Of a stretch of 15,809 bases of DNA, positions 7,120 to 13,908 are shown piece after piece. The position numbers and the translations under genes were made by a program. Below the pieces are notes generated by a model. The model worked only from the letters and a program-made list of their open reading frames with translations, searched no databases and was not told the DNA's origin. The stretch comes from Clostridiales bacterium (GTDB lineage Bacteria > Bacillota > Clostridia > Christensenellales > CAG-1252). Numbering within the stretch: the stretch's first letter is position 1; every line of letters begins with the position of its first letter. The DNA is taken from NCBI GenBank assembly GCA_003445835.1, contig DMCI01000011.1:1-15809 (forward strand), read 5' to 3'.

Positions 7120-8242
7120 CGTTTCAAACGTCCAACTGAAAAAGCAACGAAAAGTATCTTACGCGGAGGGCGCGCTCCTCGCGGTCGTCCTCGTCATCGC
7201 TACCAAGTTTTGCACGTTGCCTTCCGTCCTGGCCGGCGCGGCGGCAAGCAAAGCGGTTTGGGCGGCGGCGATACTGACCGCCGTCGAACTTTTGACGGTG
7301 TTTTTTGCCGTTCAAACGGCAAAGCTGGGCGGACTGCCTTCGCTTGACCTGCCGCGCCCCGTAAAAACGGGCTTCTATCTGTTCTTCTTGCTGTTTTTTA
7401 CCGTCAAACTTGCCGCGTTTGCCCGCGAGGCGGCCACCTATTACGCCCTCTCCTTGTTTGAAAACGCCCCCGTTTTGCCCGTGATGCTCCTATCGTTTGT
7501 CGCTTGCTCCCTGCTTGCTCGCAAGGGATACGCGGCGGTGGGTCGGATGACGGAGATCTTTGCCTGGCTGTTTGTTTTCGTCTTTTTGTTCGCCGTGATC
7601 TTTACCCAAAGCGAAGGCGATCTCTTCAACGCTCTCGGAATGTTCAGCCCCGATCTTTCGGGGCTCGGCAACGGGGTTTTTATCGGAGCGGCTTGGTACG
7701 GCGACGCCGCCGTGATCTGTCTGTTTGACCTCAGCGGTGAAAAGAAGGCGGGGGCTCCCGACCCACTTAAAAAGAACTCGTCGAAAAAGAGGATCGCGCT
7801 TGCCGCCGCGGCGTTTTCCTTTTTGTCGGTGGTGTTGTTTTTTGCCGTTTTTACCGCGTCGTACGGCGACGCCGCAAAAATGACCGACTACGCCTTTGTC
7901 AAACTCAGCGTGTTCAAGGCAAATACCGACGAACTGGGCTCCGCGGATTGGCCCGTCATCATTTTTTGGTCGGTGGTGACCACGATCTACCTGACCCTCC
8001 TTGTGATCTCGGGCAAGGAATGCCTGTACGGCGCTATGGGCAAACGCGTCCCAAAAAAGCCTTCCCCGCTGCCTTACTTCCTTCTCGGCAGCGCCGCCCT
8101 TCTTTTCTCCGCGGTGTTTTTGGATGAAGAGGGGGATTATCAAAACTTTATGACCAAGGTCGCAAGCGTCTTTTCCCTACTTGCCGTATCGGCGACGGCA
8201 ACCATCGGAACGTTTTCTCTTGTAAAAGGAGCAAAAAAATGA
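7106..8242 (+). CDS. gerB: GerB-type spore germination permease (receptor subunit B)
   Basis: B subunit of the germinant receptor, an APC-superfamily integral membrane protein thought to bind the germinant and to couple to ion release. It has 378 aa, typical of the family, with about ten hydrophobic segments and few long loops. One charged loop lies near residues 210-230 (EKKAGAPDPLKKNSSKKR). AGGAG (7097-7101) precedes two successive ATGs at 7106 and 7109; spacing slightly favours the second, giving one residue less. It starts inside the end of the A-subunit gene and ends by ATGA overlap with the C-subunit gene, so the three are probably translationally coupled. Assignment rests on position between clear GerA and GerC genes and on membrane topology as much as on sequence motifs. 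Confidence 0.9.
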   Translation: MMKTDVSNVQLKKQRKVSYAEGALLAVVLVIATKFCTLPSVLAGAAASKAVWAAAILTAVELLTVFFAVQTAKLGGLPSLDLPRPVKTGFYLFFLLFFTVKLAAFAREAATYYALSLFENAPVLPVMLLSFVACSLLARKGYAAVGRMTEIFAWLFVFVFLFAVIFTQSEGDLFNALGMFSPDLSGLGNGVFIGAAWYGDAAVICLFDLSGEKKAGAPDPLKKNSSKKRIALAAAAFSFLSVVLFFAVFTASYGDAAKMTDYAFVKLSVFKANTDELGSADWPVIIFWSVVTTIYLTLLVISGKECLYGAMGKRVPKKPSPLPYFLLGSAALLFSAVFLDEEGDYQNFMTKVASVFSLLAVSATATIGTFSLVKGAKK

Positions 8243-9345
8243 AAAGCAAAACCAAAAAGACGCTCGCCGTCGCCTTGATCGTCGTCGCTTGCGCGCTGAT
8301 CTCCGAACTCATCGTATCGCAACCCGTTTTGAACAAAGGGATCGTGATCGGTATGGGCGTGGACAAAACGGAGCAAGGCGACGTGGAAGTCACCATCCAA
8401 ATAGCGGTGGCGGGCGAAAGTTCCGCGCCGGGCGCCCCCAATCGCTACGCTGTGATCAGCGGTGAGGATAAGACGTTGATCGGCGCGATGGAAAAGATAT
8501 CGAGGAACCTCGCTTATAAGCCCGCCTATTTTCATTGTCACGTCCTCGTCCTCGGCGAACGCTTGATCGCGGAAGGGGTAAAGCAAACGGTGATGCAACT
8601 GTTTGCGGAAGACTCTGTGATGGACAACGTGGCGGTCCTCGGCGTAAAAGGTACGGCGAAGCAGACCTTAAAGCGCAGCGTATCCGTACAGGGAGCGGCA
8701 TCCATTTACCTGCAACAACTCAACAAGATCAACAGCACGACGGGCGGGCACCCCAGCACCACCTTAAAAAGCTTTGCGACGGAGTTTGAAACGGCGGGAT
8801 ACACCCCCTTCCTGCCTTGGGTGGAAGCCGTCCCCGTCCCCAAAGCCATCGGCGGCGCGGATACCGGTGGCGACGAACAAAACTACGCGTTCGACTGTTC
8901 AAAAACCGTCTTGTTTGACGAAGAAGGTCGCGGCACGGTAACGGACGAAGACGTGACCGTCGCAATAGGGCTCACCGGGCAAGCGGAAGGCATCCTCCTC
9001 CCCGTCAAGACGGAAGAAGGGTTTATGGACGTCTTCGTCAAAAAAAATTTGAAGTGGTGGCGTATCGAAAAGAGCGGCAAACTCACTTTCTGCCCTCTTT
9101 ACGTCGTCAAGGTCACCGCCACCGACCTTGCAAAAAGCCCAAAGGACCTAAAAGAAGAATTTGTGGAAGAACAAGTAAAAAAGCACGTCGAACGCCTTGT
9201 GTCGGAATGCTTCGAGAGGGGCAAGCAACTTGGGCTCGACCCCCTTTCCGTCAAAGGGAAGTATATCAAAAAATACGGAAACAAAAACAAGCCCGAAACA
9301 TTCGAGCTTGCCTTGAAGATCAAAGTAAAAGTCAGCGACGCGTAG
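8239..9345 (+). CDS. gerC: GerC-type germination protein (receptor subunit C)
   Basis: C subunit of the germinant receptor, normally a lipoprotein on the outer face of the spore inner membrane. (GerC here means the AC-type subunit, not B. subtilis heptaprenyl diphosphate synthase.) It has 368 aa and starts at 8239 with AGGAG seven bases upstream. Family hallmarks are GIVIGMGVDK near residues 34-43 followed by a VTIQIA strand, and the FHCHVLVLGERLIAEG segment near residue 100. There is also a C-terminal helical domain (EEFVEEQVKKHVERL) ending in a beta strand. The N-terminus is odd: the only candidate lipobox is VVAC with C18. The residues after it (ALIS) stay hydrophobic, and the usual Trp-Asp after the Cys is missing. 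It could be lipidated or simply membrane-anchored. Its stop codon is immediately followed by the stop codon of the opposing ATPase gene. Confidence 0.92.
   Translation: MKSKTKKTLAVALIVVACALISELIVSQPVLNKGIVIGMGVDKTEQGDVEVTIQIAVAGESSAPGAPNRYAVISGEDKTLIGAMEKISRNLAYKPAYFHCHVLVLGERLIAEGVKQTVMQLFAEDSVMDNVAVLGVKGTAKQTLKRSVSVQGAASIYLQQLNKINSTTGGHPSTTLKSFATEFETAGYTPFLPWVEAVPVPKAIGGADTGGDEQNYAFDCSKTVLFDEEGRGTVTDEDVTVAIGLTGQAEGILLPVKTEEGFMDVFVKKNLKWWRIEKSGKLTFCPLYVVKVTATDLAKSPKDLKEEFVEEQVKKHVERLVSECFERGKQLGLDPLSVKGKYIKKYGNKNKPETFELALKIKVKVSDA
9283..9310 (-). terminator. Minus-strand intrinsic terminator embedded in gerC
   Basis: On the minus strand, CAAGC-T-CGAA, a three-base loop and TTCG-G-GCTTG form a ten-pair stem (9288-9310) including one G-U pair, directly followed by TTTTTGTTT. 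It lies about 36 bases past the ATPase stop codon. In plus-strand RNA the G-U position becomes a C-A mismatch and the flank lacks a U-run, so it should act only leftward. Confidence 0.65.
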
Positions 9346-11730
9346 TTACTCCAAATTCAACTTCTTGAAGAAGCCGGGTTTGCCGCGTTTTGCGATGCTT
9401 CTTTCCAACAAAATAAACAGAACGAAGATCACCGCGCCGCATCCGCTGAGTCCCAAAAGGATATAGAACATCTTCATCGTAAGATCGGTGATCTTCATCA
9501 TATTGAAAGTCCACGGGAACAAGAACCACCCGATCAGATACAAAGCGAGCATCGAGAAGAAGATCGCGGCGTGCTTGACGTCCATCGGCAGACAGGCGCG
9601 GAACAGCACCATAAAGGTAGCGACGGCGACCATCAGGATGGAAAGCATATCCGCTTCCTCCAGCGTCAAGGACAAAGGTCGCATCATGATCTGTATGGCG
9701 ATGATGCCCACGACGACGGTCAGCGCCCCCGGGATCGCCCGCCTGAGAGCGTTGTACAAAAAGCTTCCTTCCGCCCGCTCGTGATTGGGTTCCAGCGCCA
9801 AAAGGAAGGAGGGAATGCCCGTCGACGCCACGCCGACCAAGGTCAGATGCGAAGGCTCAAAGGGGTAACTTCCGATAAAGAGGAAGATGATGGCAAGAAG
9901 AGTCGCGTAGATGGTTTTGACCAAATAAAGGGACGAAGAGCGTTGCAAATTGTTGATGGAACGCCTGCCTTCCGCCACGACGTAAGGCATTGAAGCGAAG
10001 TTGGAGTCCAACAGCACCAAGGAAGCCACGCTCTTTGCCACGTCGCTGCCCGACGCCATCGCCACACTGCAATCCGCTTCTTTGAGGGCAAGGATGTCGT
10101 TGACGCCGTCCCCCGTCATCGCAACGGTATGCCCTTGCTTTTTGAGCGCTTTGATCAACTGCAACTTTTGTTCCGGCGTGACCCTGCCGAATACTTTGTA
10201 CTTTTTGACCAGCGAAGCGTAATCGGGGTTTGCGCCCCAGGTAGCGGCGTCGGTGTACTTATCGGCGTCTTTGAGCCCCACTTTTGCCGCGATGGACGCG
10301 ACGGTCACGGGGTTGTCGCCCGAGATCACGCGGATATCCACCCCTTCCTTTGCAAAGAAGCGAAGGGTCTCTTCCGCTTCGTTGCGGATCTTATCTTCGA
10401 TCAACAAAAAGCCGAGGATCTTCTGCCCGGAGAGAGGGGCGTCCTTTTTGATCTTGTTTGCTTTTGCCACGCAAAGCACGCGTTTGCCCTGCTTTTGAAA
10501 CTCCTCGCATTTTTCACGATAGGCGGGCGCAAGGTCGGGCGCTACGAATTCCGTCGCACCCATCACGAAGGCGCCCATTTCCAGGTTGACGCCGCTCCAC
10601 TTGCGGTCGGAAGAAAAGGAAAACGGCTCCCCTTCTTCGGAAGCCTTTATGCCTTTTACGAATTCCTCAACGGCTTGATAGGTGGGGTTGTTGTCCTTGA
10701 CGCAAGCGACGATGCGGGCAAGAGCGTTTTTGACGTCCTCTTCCGTACCGTCTTCGGGCACGACGCCGGTGACCACCATCGACCCTTCGGTGATGGTGCC
10801 CGTTTTGTCCAAGCAAAGCACGTCCACGCGCGCAAGCGTTTCGATGCTGTACAAGTCCTGCGACAAAGTCTTATGTGCGGAGAGCCGCACCACCCCCACG
10901 GCAAACACCGTCGTGGAAAGAGCGATCAACCCCTGCGGGATCATCGCCACCACGCTGCCCGCCATCTTCAACACCGCTTCGTCCGCCGTATCGTGCAAAA
11001 CGAGGTATTGCTTGAAAAAGATGGCTATGCCGAGAGGCAAAACGATGATGCTCATCAAACGAATGATCGCGCGAAGCGACTTTAAGATCTCGGAATTGGT
11101 TTTTTTGATATATCTGGCGCCCGAGGCGATCTTATCCGCGTAATTGTCCGCGCCGACGTGTACGACGCGAGCGGAGCACTTGCCGCTGACGACGAAGCTG
11201 CCGCTTTTCAGCTCCTCCCCTTCCTTTTTCAAGATGGGATCGGATTCCCCGGTGATCATACTTTCGTTGACTTCCACGCTGCCGCCCACGATCACCGAAT
11301 CGGCGCAGATCTGCCTGCCCGATTCCAGGATCATCACGTCGTCCACCACCAGTTCTTCCACCGGGATGAGCTTCTCCTCCGCGTCACGCAAAACGGTGAC
11401 TTTGGGAGCGGAGATCAAAGAAAGTTTTTCGATCGTGCGCTTGGCGCGAAGTTCCTGAAAAATACCGACGAACAAGTTAAAGAAGACGATGCCCATAAAC
11501 AAAACGTCGTTCCACTTTTTGCCGTCACTCATCCAAAGGATCAAAACGGCAAGGATGATGTTTACGCCGTTAAAGAGCGTGAGAAGATTGTCGCGGACGA
11601 TCCTGAAAACGCTTTTGGTCTGCAAGCGTTGCCGTCCGTTCACCTTACCCGCCGCCACGCGCTGGGCGACCTCCTCCGAGGTCAACCAAAGGGCGGTCTG
11701 TTCGGCTTTTACTTCCCCCGTTTTGTTCAC
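9346..11730 (-). CDS. Cation-translocating P-type ATPase
   Basis: Integral-membrane pump of 794 aa that drives cation transport with ATP through a phospho-aspartate intermediate. In order, it has an N-terminal cytoplasmic segment, membrane helices 1-2 (about 48-95) and the actuator domain with TGES (160-163). Helices 3-4 follow, then the phosphorylation site DKTGTIT (Asp308), the nucleotide-binding domain, the hinge TGDGVND (539-545) and about six C-terminal helices. All catalytic motifs are intact. The helix-4 motif reads PQGL (265-268) where calcium pumps have PEGL, so a SERCA-like calcium specificity should not be assumed; the cation is undetermined. The start is GTG at 11730, one base after the rlmB stop codon. 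The nearest AGGAG is 14 bases away, so translation probably depends on coupling to rlmB. It is the third gene of the mrnC operon and ends directly against gerC. Confidence 0.93.
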   Translation of the reverse strand: MNKTGEVKAEQTALWLTSEEVAQRVAAGKVNGRQRLQTKSVFRIVRDNLLTLFNGVNIILAVLILWMSDGKKWNDVLFMGIVFFNLFVGIFQELRAKRTIEKLSLISAPKVTVLRDAEEKLIPVEELVVDDVMILESGRQICADSVIVGGSVEVNESMITGESDPILKKEGEELKSGSFVVSGKCSARVVHVGADNYADKIASGARYIKKTNSEILKSLRAIIRLMSIIVLPLGIAIFFKQYLVLHDTADEAVLKMAGSVVAMIPQGLIALSTTVFAVGVVRLSAHKTLSQDLYSIETLARVDVLCLDKTGTITEGSMVVTGVVPEDGTEEDVKNALARIVACVKDNNPTYQAVEEFVKGIKASEEGEPFSFSSDRKWSGVNLEMGAFVMGATEFVAPDLAPAYREKCEEFQKQGKRVLCVAKANKIKKDAPLSGQKILGFLLIEDKIRNEAEETLRFFAKEGVDIRVISGDNPVTVASIAAKVGLKDADKYTDAATWGANPDYASLVKKYKVFGRVTPEQKLQLIKALKKQGHTVAMTGDGVNDILALKEADCSVAMASGSDVAKSVASLVLLDSNFASMPYVVAEGRRSINNLQRSSSLYLVKTIYATLLAIIFLFIGSYPFEPSHLTLVGVASTGIPSFLLALEPNHERAEGSFLYNALRRAIPGALTVVVGIIAIQIMMRPLSLTLEEADMLSILMVAVATFMVLFRACLPMDVKHAAIFFSMLALYLIGWFLFPWTFNMMKITDLTMKMFYILLGLSGCGAVIFVLFILLERSIAKRGKPGFFKKLNLE

Positions 11731-11731
11731 T

Positions 11732-12448
11732 TTATTTGCGCAAGCTCCTTTGCCTGGTATATTCGTACATACCGATGCCCGCGGCGACCGATACGTTCAT
11801 CGAAGAGATCTCACCCGTCATCGGGATGCGAACGCTGCCGTCCGCCAGTTTTTTGGTCAAAGCGGAGACCCCGCTCCCTTCCGCGCCGAGTACGAGCGCC
11901 ACGTCGCCGGAAAGATCGGCGGAAGAAACGTCCACCCCGTCCATATCCATCGCATAGACCTTGAAGAACCTGTCCTTAAGATCGCGGATCACGTCGTTGA
12001 TGTTGGTGACGCGGGCGACCTTGACGTACTCCGCCGCGCCGCAAGAAGTTTTGATCACGGTATCGTTGACGGGGACGGCTCTGTGCTTGCCGATCACCAC
12101 GCCCGCCGCGCCGAGGCACTCCGCGCTACGCAAAATGCTGCCGAGGTTATGCGGGTCTTCCACGCCGTCAAGGATCACCACGAGGCGGCTGTCTTCCGCC
12201 CCCGCGAGGATATCCTCCATATCGCTGTACGCAAATTCCGTCGTGTACGCCACGACCCCTTGATGCTTGCCGCTGGGGGAAAGCTTATCCAAGTTTTCCC
12301 TCGTGCAAAAGACGGCTCTCGCGCCGCGCTCTTTTGCCGCAAGCGCCAAAGATTCCGCCGCTTTGTCCCCTTTTTGTACGCAGATCTTATCGATCGTGCG
12401 TCCCGCCTTAACGAGTTCCTTAACCGCGTTTTTTCCTTCGACTATCAT
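11732..12448 (-). CDS. rlmB: 23S rRNA (guanosine-2'-O-)-methyltransferase RlmB
   Basis: SPOUT-class (TrmH family) enzyme that methylates the ribose of a guanosine in 23S rRNA, using S-adenosylmethionine. It has 238 aa. An N-terminal substrate-binding domain (about 1-80; starts IVEGKNAVKELV) precedes the knotted catalytic domain. Its three motifs are complete: LDGVEDPHNLGSILRSAE (93-110), VLGAEGSGVS (186-195) and IPMTGEISSMNVSVAAGI (208-225), including the conserved Asn101, Glu190 and Asn218. The length and N-terminal domain fit RlmB better than the shorter tRNA enzyme TrmL. The start ATG overlaps the mrnC stop codon as ATGA, so the two are translationally coupled. In Bacillota mrnC and rlmB are commonly adjacent. 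Confidence 0.93.
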   Translation of the reverse strand: MIVEGKNAVKELVKAGRTIDKICVQKGDKAAESLALAAKERGARAVFCTRENLDKLSPSGKHQGVVAYTTEFAYSDMEDILAGAEDSRLVVILDGVEDPHNLGSILRSAECLGAAGVVIGKHRAVPVNDTVIKTSCGAAEYVKVARVTNINDVIRDLKDRFFKVYAMDMDGVDVSSADLSGDVALVLGAEGSGVSALTKKLADGSVRIPMTGEISSMNVSVAAGIGMYEYTRQRSLRK

Positions 12449-12837
12449 ATTTTCTCCATTAATTCAAACAGCTCTTTGAGCCTGTCTATTTCTCCGGTCA
12501 GATACAAATATCCGATCACCGCTTCCCATCCGCTGGCGCGACGATAGTCGGTGACGGAAAAGTTTTTTGCGTGATGGCGGGACTTGCTGTTCCGCGCGCG
12601 GAGAAAAACGTCTTTTTCCTCCTCGGTCAGATAGGGAAGCACCCTTTCTGCCTGCTCGGACTGCGCGTGCGCGTTGACTTCCGCCGACGCCTTTTTGTGA
12701 AGTGCGTTTGCCTTTGCGTCCCCCGAAAGAGCCACCTTTGCGCGCACGAAAAGCGTTTCCACCCCGTCGCCGACGAAGGCAAGCACCAGAGGATTCATCT
12801 GTTTTATTTTATTTTTGTCTTGGGGCGAAACGATCAT
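12445..12837 (-). CDS. mrnC: Mini-ribonuclease III (MrnC)
   Basis: A ribonuclease III-like enzyme without the double-stranded RNA-binding domain, known in Bacillus to mature the ends of 23S rRNA. It has 130 aa, the family's usual size. The RNase III core is clear: NPLVLAFVGDGVETL (15-29) carries the catalytic-site Asp24 and Glu27, ARNSKSRHHAKN (81-92) is the conserved basic loop, and YRRASGWEAVIGYLYL (98-113) carries the second acidic site at Glu105. GDAVYE is the more usual form of the first motif, so Gly25-Val-Glu-Thr is a mild variant. An AGG eight bases before the ATG at 12837 serves as a modest ribosome binding site. It is the first gene of the operon with rlmB and the ATPase. Confidence 0.93.
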   Translation of the reverse strand: MIVSPQDKNKIKQMNPLVLAFVGDGVETLFVRAKVALSGDAKANALHKKASAEVNAHAQSEQAERVLPYLTEEEKDVFLRARNSKSRHHAKNFSVTDYRRASGWEAVIGYLYLTGEIDRLKELFELMEKI

Positions 12838-12854
12838 ACTTTATACCTACGCTT

Positions 12855-12884
12855 ATTATAGTATATTTTTACTTCAAAACGCAA
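12855..12884 (-). promoter_or_regulatory. Promoter of the mrnC-rlmB-ATPase operon
   Basis: On the minus strand a perfect TATAAT (12855-12860) is preceded by ATAC, as in the promoter at 1535-1563. A weak -35 (TTGCGT, 12879-12884) lies 18 bases upstream. The mrnC start codon is 18 bases past the -10 box, giving a very short leader of about ten bases. Confidence 0.6.
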
Positions 12885-12999
12885 TGGGAAATCACGTGGA
12901 ATAGGACGTTTTCGCCACTTTTTTCACAATATTTTCCGCAACTTTTCAAAAGTTCCCTTTCCCTCTTCTAATTCCGCCCCGATCGGCATATCTTTTTCG

Positions 13000-13049
13000 T
13001 GTGGAAATGTGTTTATTTATCGCCCGATTGTGGATAACTCGGTGGATAA
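13000..13049 (+). other. DnaA-box-like cluster
   Basis: TGTGGATAA (13029-13037) is a perfect DnaA box (complement TTATCCACA). GGTGGATAA (13041-13049) matches eight of nine, and TGTGGAAAT (13000-13008) and TGTGTTTAT (13008-13016) match seven of nine, all in the same orientation. A further eight-of-nine box in the opposite orientation, TTTTTCACA, is at 12920-12928. A T-rich stretch follows at 13060-13080. It lies in the 282-base spacer between the divergent mrnC and cwlD genes, which holds no other gene. No dnaA or dnaN gene is in the window. Confidence 0.5.
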
Positions 13050-13070
13050 GTGGACTACTTATTCATTTTT

Positions 13071-13094
13071 GCATTTTTTCACGCATAAAAATGC
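13071..13094. promoter_or_regulatory. Inverted repeat upstream of cwlD
   Basis: GCATTTTT (13071-13078) and AAAAATGC (13087-13094) form perfect eight-base arms around an eight-base centre, 14 bases before the AAGGAG of cwlD. It could be an operator or a leader hairpin. A T-run follows (13097-13101), so weak termination is possible. The role is unknown. Confidence 0.35.
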
Positions 13095-13119
13095 GCTTTT
13101 TGTCGGAAAGGAGAGAAGT

Positions 13120-13821
13120 ATGTTTAAAGTGATCAAGCTCAAAAGCATCCTCATTGCGCTTGCCGCCATCGTCTTTGCGGCGGCGGTGATCCTCTGCGTT
13201 ACCCTCGGCGCAAAAAGAGGGAAAGCCGCGACGGCGTTTTCACCCCTTCCCAAAAAGACGGTGGTCATCGACGCGGGACACGGCGGCGCCGACCCCGGCG
13301 TGACGGGGGTGCGTACCGGCGTCAAGGAAAGCGAACTTAACCTCAAAACCGCGTTGGTACTTGGCGAGATCTTCCGCGCGGCCGGATACCGCGCCGTACA
13401 GACCAGAAGCGGCGAAGACAGCACCGCTCCGGGCAATTTTGACAAACAAGCGGATATGAAAGCCCGGCGGGACGTTATCACCCGCGCCCACCCCGACGCC
13501 GTCGTCAGCATCCATATGAACAAGTATCCTGACGCATCCCGTCGCGGCGTGCAGGTGTTCTTTGCGACGGAAGCCTCCCGCCCTCTTGCCGAACAACTGC
13601 AAAAGCACCTCAATCAAACGATGAACGTACCCACCCTCGGACGCGCCTTTGACCCCATCTTCGGGGACTTTTACGTTGCGGACAACGGGGATGTCCCCTC
13701 CGTCATCGTGGAATGCGCCTTTCTATCCAACCCTATCGACGAAAGTTTGATCACAAACGCCGACTACCGCCTGCGCCTCGCCTCCGAGATCGAGATCGCC
13801 GTAGCAAAGTATTTGAACTAA
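13120..13821 (+). CDS. cwlD: N-acetylmuramoyl-L-alanine amidase, CwlD type
   Basis: Zinc amidase of the Amidase_3 family, 233 aa (B. subtilis CwlD is about the same size). CwlD removes peptide side chains from muramic acid so that the spore cortex gains muramic-delta-lactam, the mark recognised by germination lytic enzymes. ATG at 13120 is chosen because AAGGAG (13108-13113) lies six bases upstream. One N-terminal membrane anchor spans residues 9-30. The catalytic domain shows VVIDAGHGG (48-56; zinc ligand His54), KESELNL (69-75; zinc ligand Glu70), VVSIHMN (128-134; zinc ligand His132) and VECAFLSNP (197-205; catalytic Glu198). The VECAFLSNP and late YVADN region (185-189) fit CwlD, although other single-domain membrane amidases are not fully excluded. 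It ends at a terminator shared with the convergent PLC-like gene. It fits the ger operon functionally but is not co-transcribed with it. Confidence 0.88.
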   Translation: MFKVIKLKSILIALAAIVFAAAVILCVTLGAKRGKAATAFSPLPKKTVVIDAGHGGADPGVTGVRTGVKESELNLKTALVLGEIFRAAGYRAVQTRSGEDSTAPGNFDKQADMKARRDVITRAHPDAVVSIHMNKYPDASRRGVQVFFATEASRPLAEQLQKHLNQTMNVPTLGRAFDPIFGDFYVADNGDVPSVIVECAFLSNPIDESLITNADYRLRLASEIEIAVAKYLN

Positions 13822-13860
13822 AAAACGCGCAGGCGCGTACTCCTTGTACGCAACTGCGCG
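13820..13860. terminator. Shared terminator between convergent genes
   Basis: An outer stem CGCGCAG/CTGCGCG (13826-13832 with 13854-13860), a two-by-two internal loop and an inner stem GCGTAC/GTACGC (13835-13840 with 13846-13851) enclose a five-base loop. The A-run at 13820-13825 becomes a U-run on the minus strand, making a good terminator for the PLC-like gene about 50 bases upstream in its direction. On the plus strand only GTTTGAC follows, so it is weaker for cwlD. Confidence 0.7.
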
Positions 13861-13908
13861 GTTTGACGTCAGAAACAAAGTATATGCCGTCTTATGCTCT
13901 GGCGGTTC

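Noticed and set aside
9361..9373. Palindrome CTTCTT-G-AAGAAG just after gerC as a rightward terminator
   Set aside because: It is AT-rich, has a one-base centre and is not followed by a T-run. It lies in the ATPase coding region and probably reflects Phe/Lys codons.
10129..11085. A 318-codon plus-strand frame inside the P-type ATPase gene
   Set aside because: The ATPase motifs on the minus strand are complete. The antisense product is rich in His and Arg with no family signature, so it is a codon-bias shadow.
12920..13060. Calling the DnaA-box cluster the chromosome origin
   Set aside because: No dnaA, dnaN or other origin-linked gene is present and skew could not be computed, so only a DnaA-box-like cluster is claimed.
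13084..13090. CATAAAA as a sigma-G or sigma-E -10 box for cwlD
   Set aside because: No matching -35 element sits at the correct distance, and the bases are part of the inverted-repeat arm, so support is too weak.
13009..13119. In-frame N-terminal extension of cwlD from an ATG at 13009
   Set aside because: It has no ribosome binding site, would read through the DnaA-like boxes and inverted repeat, and adds residues before a typical membrane anchor. AAGGAG clearly marks the ATG at 13120.
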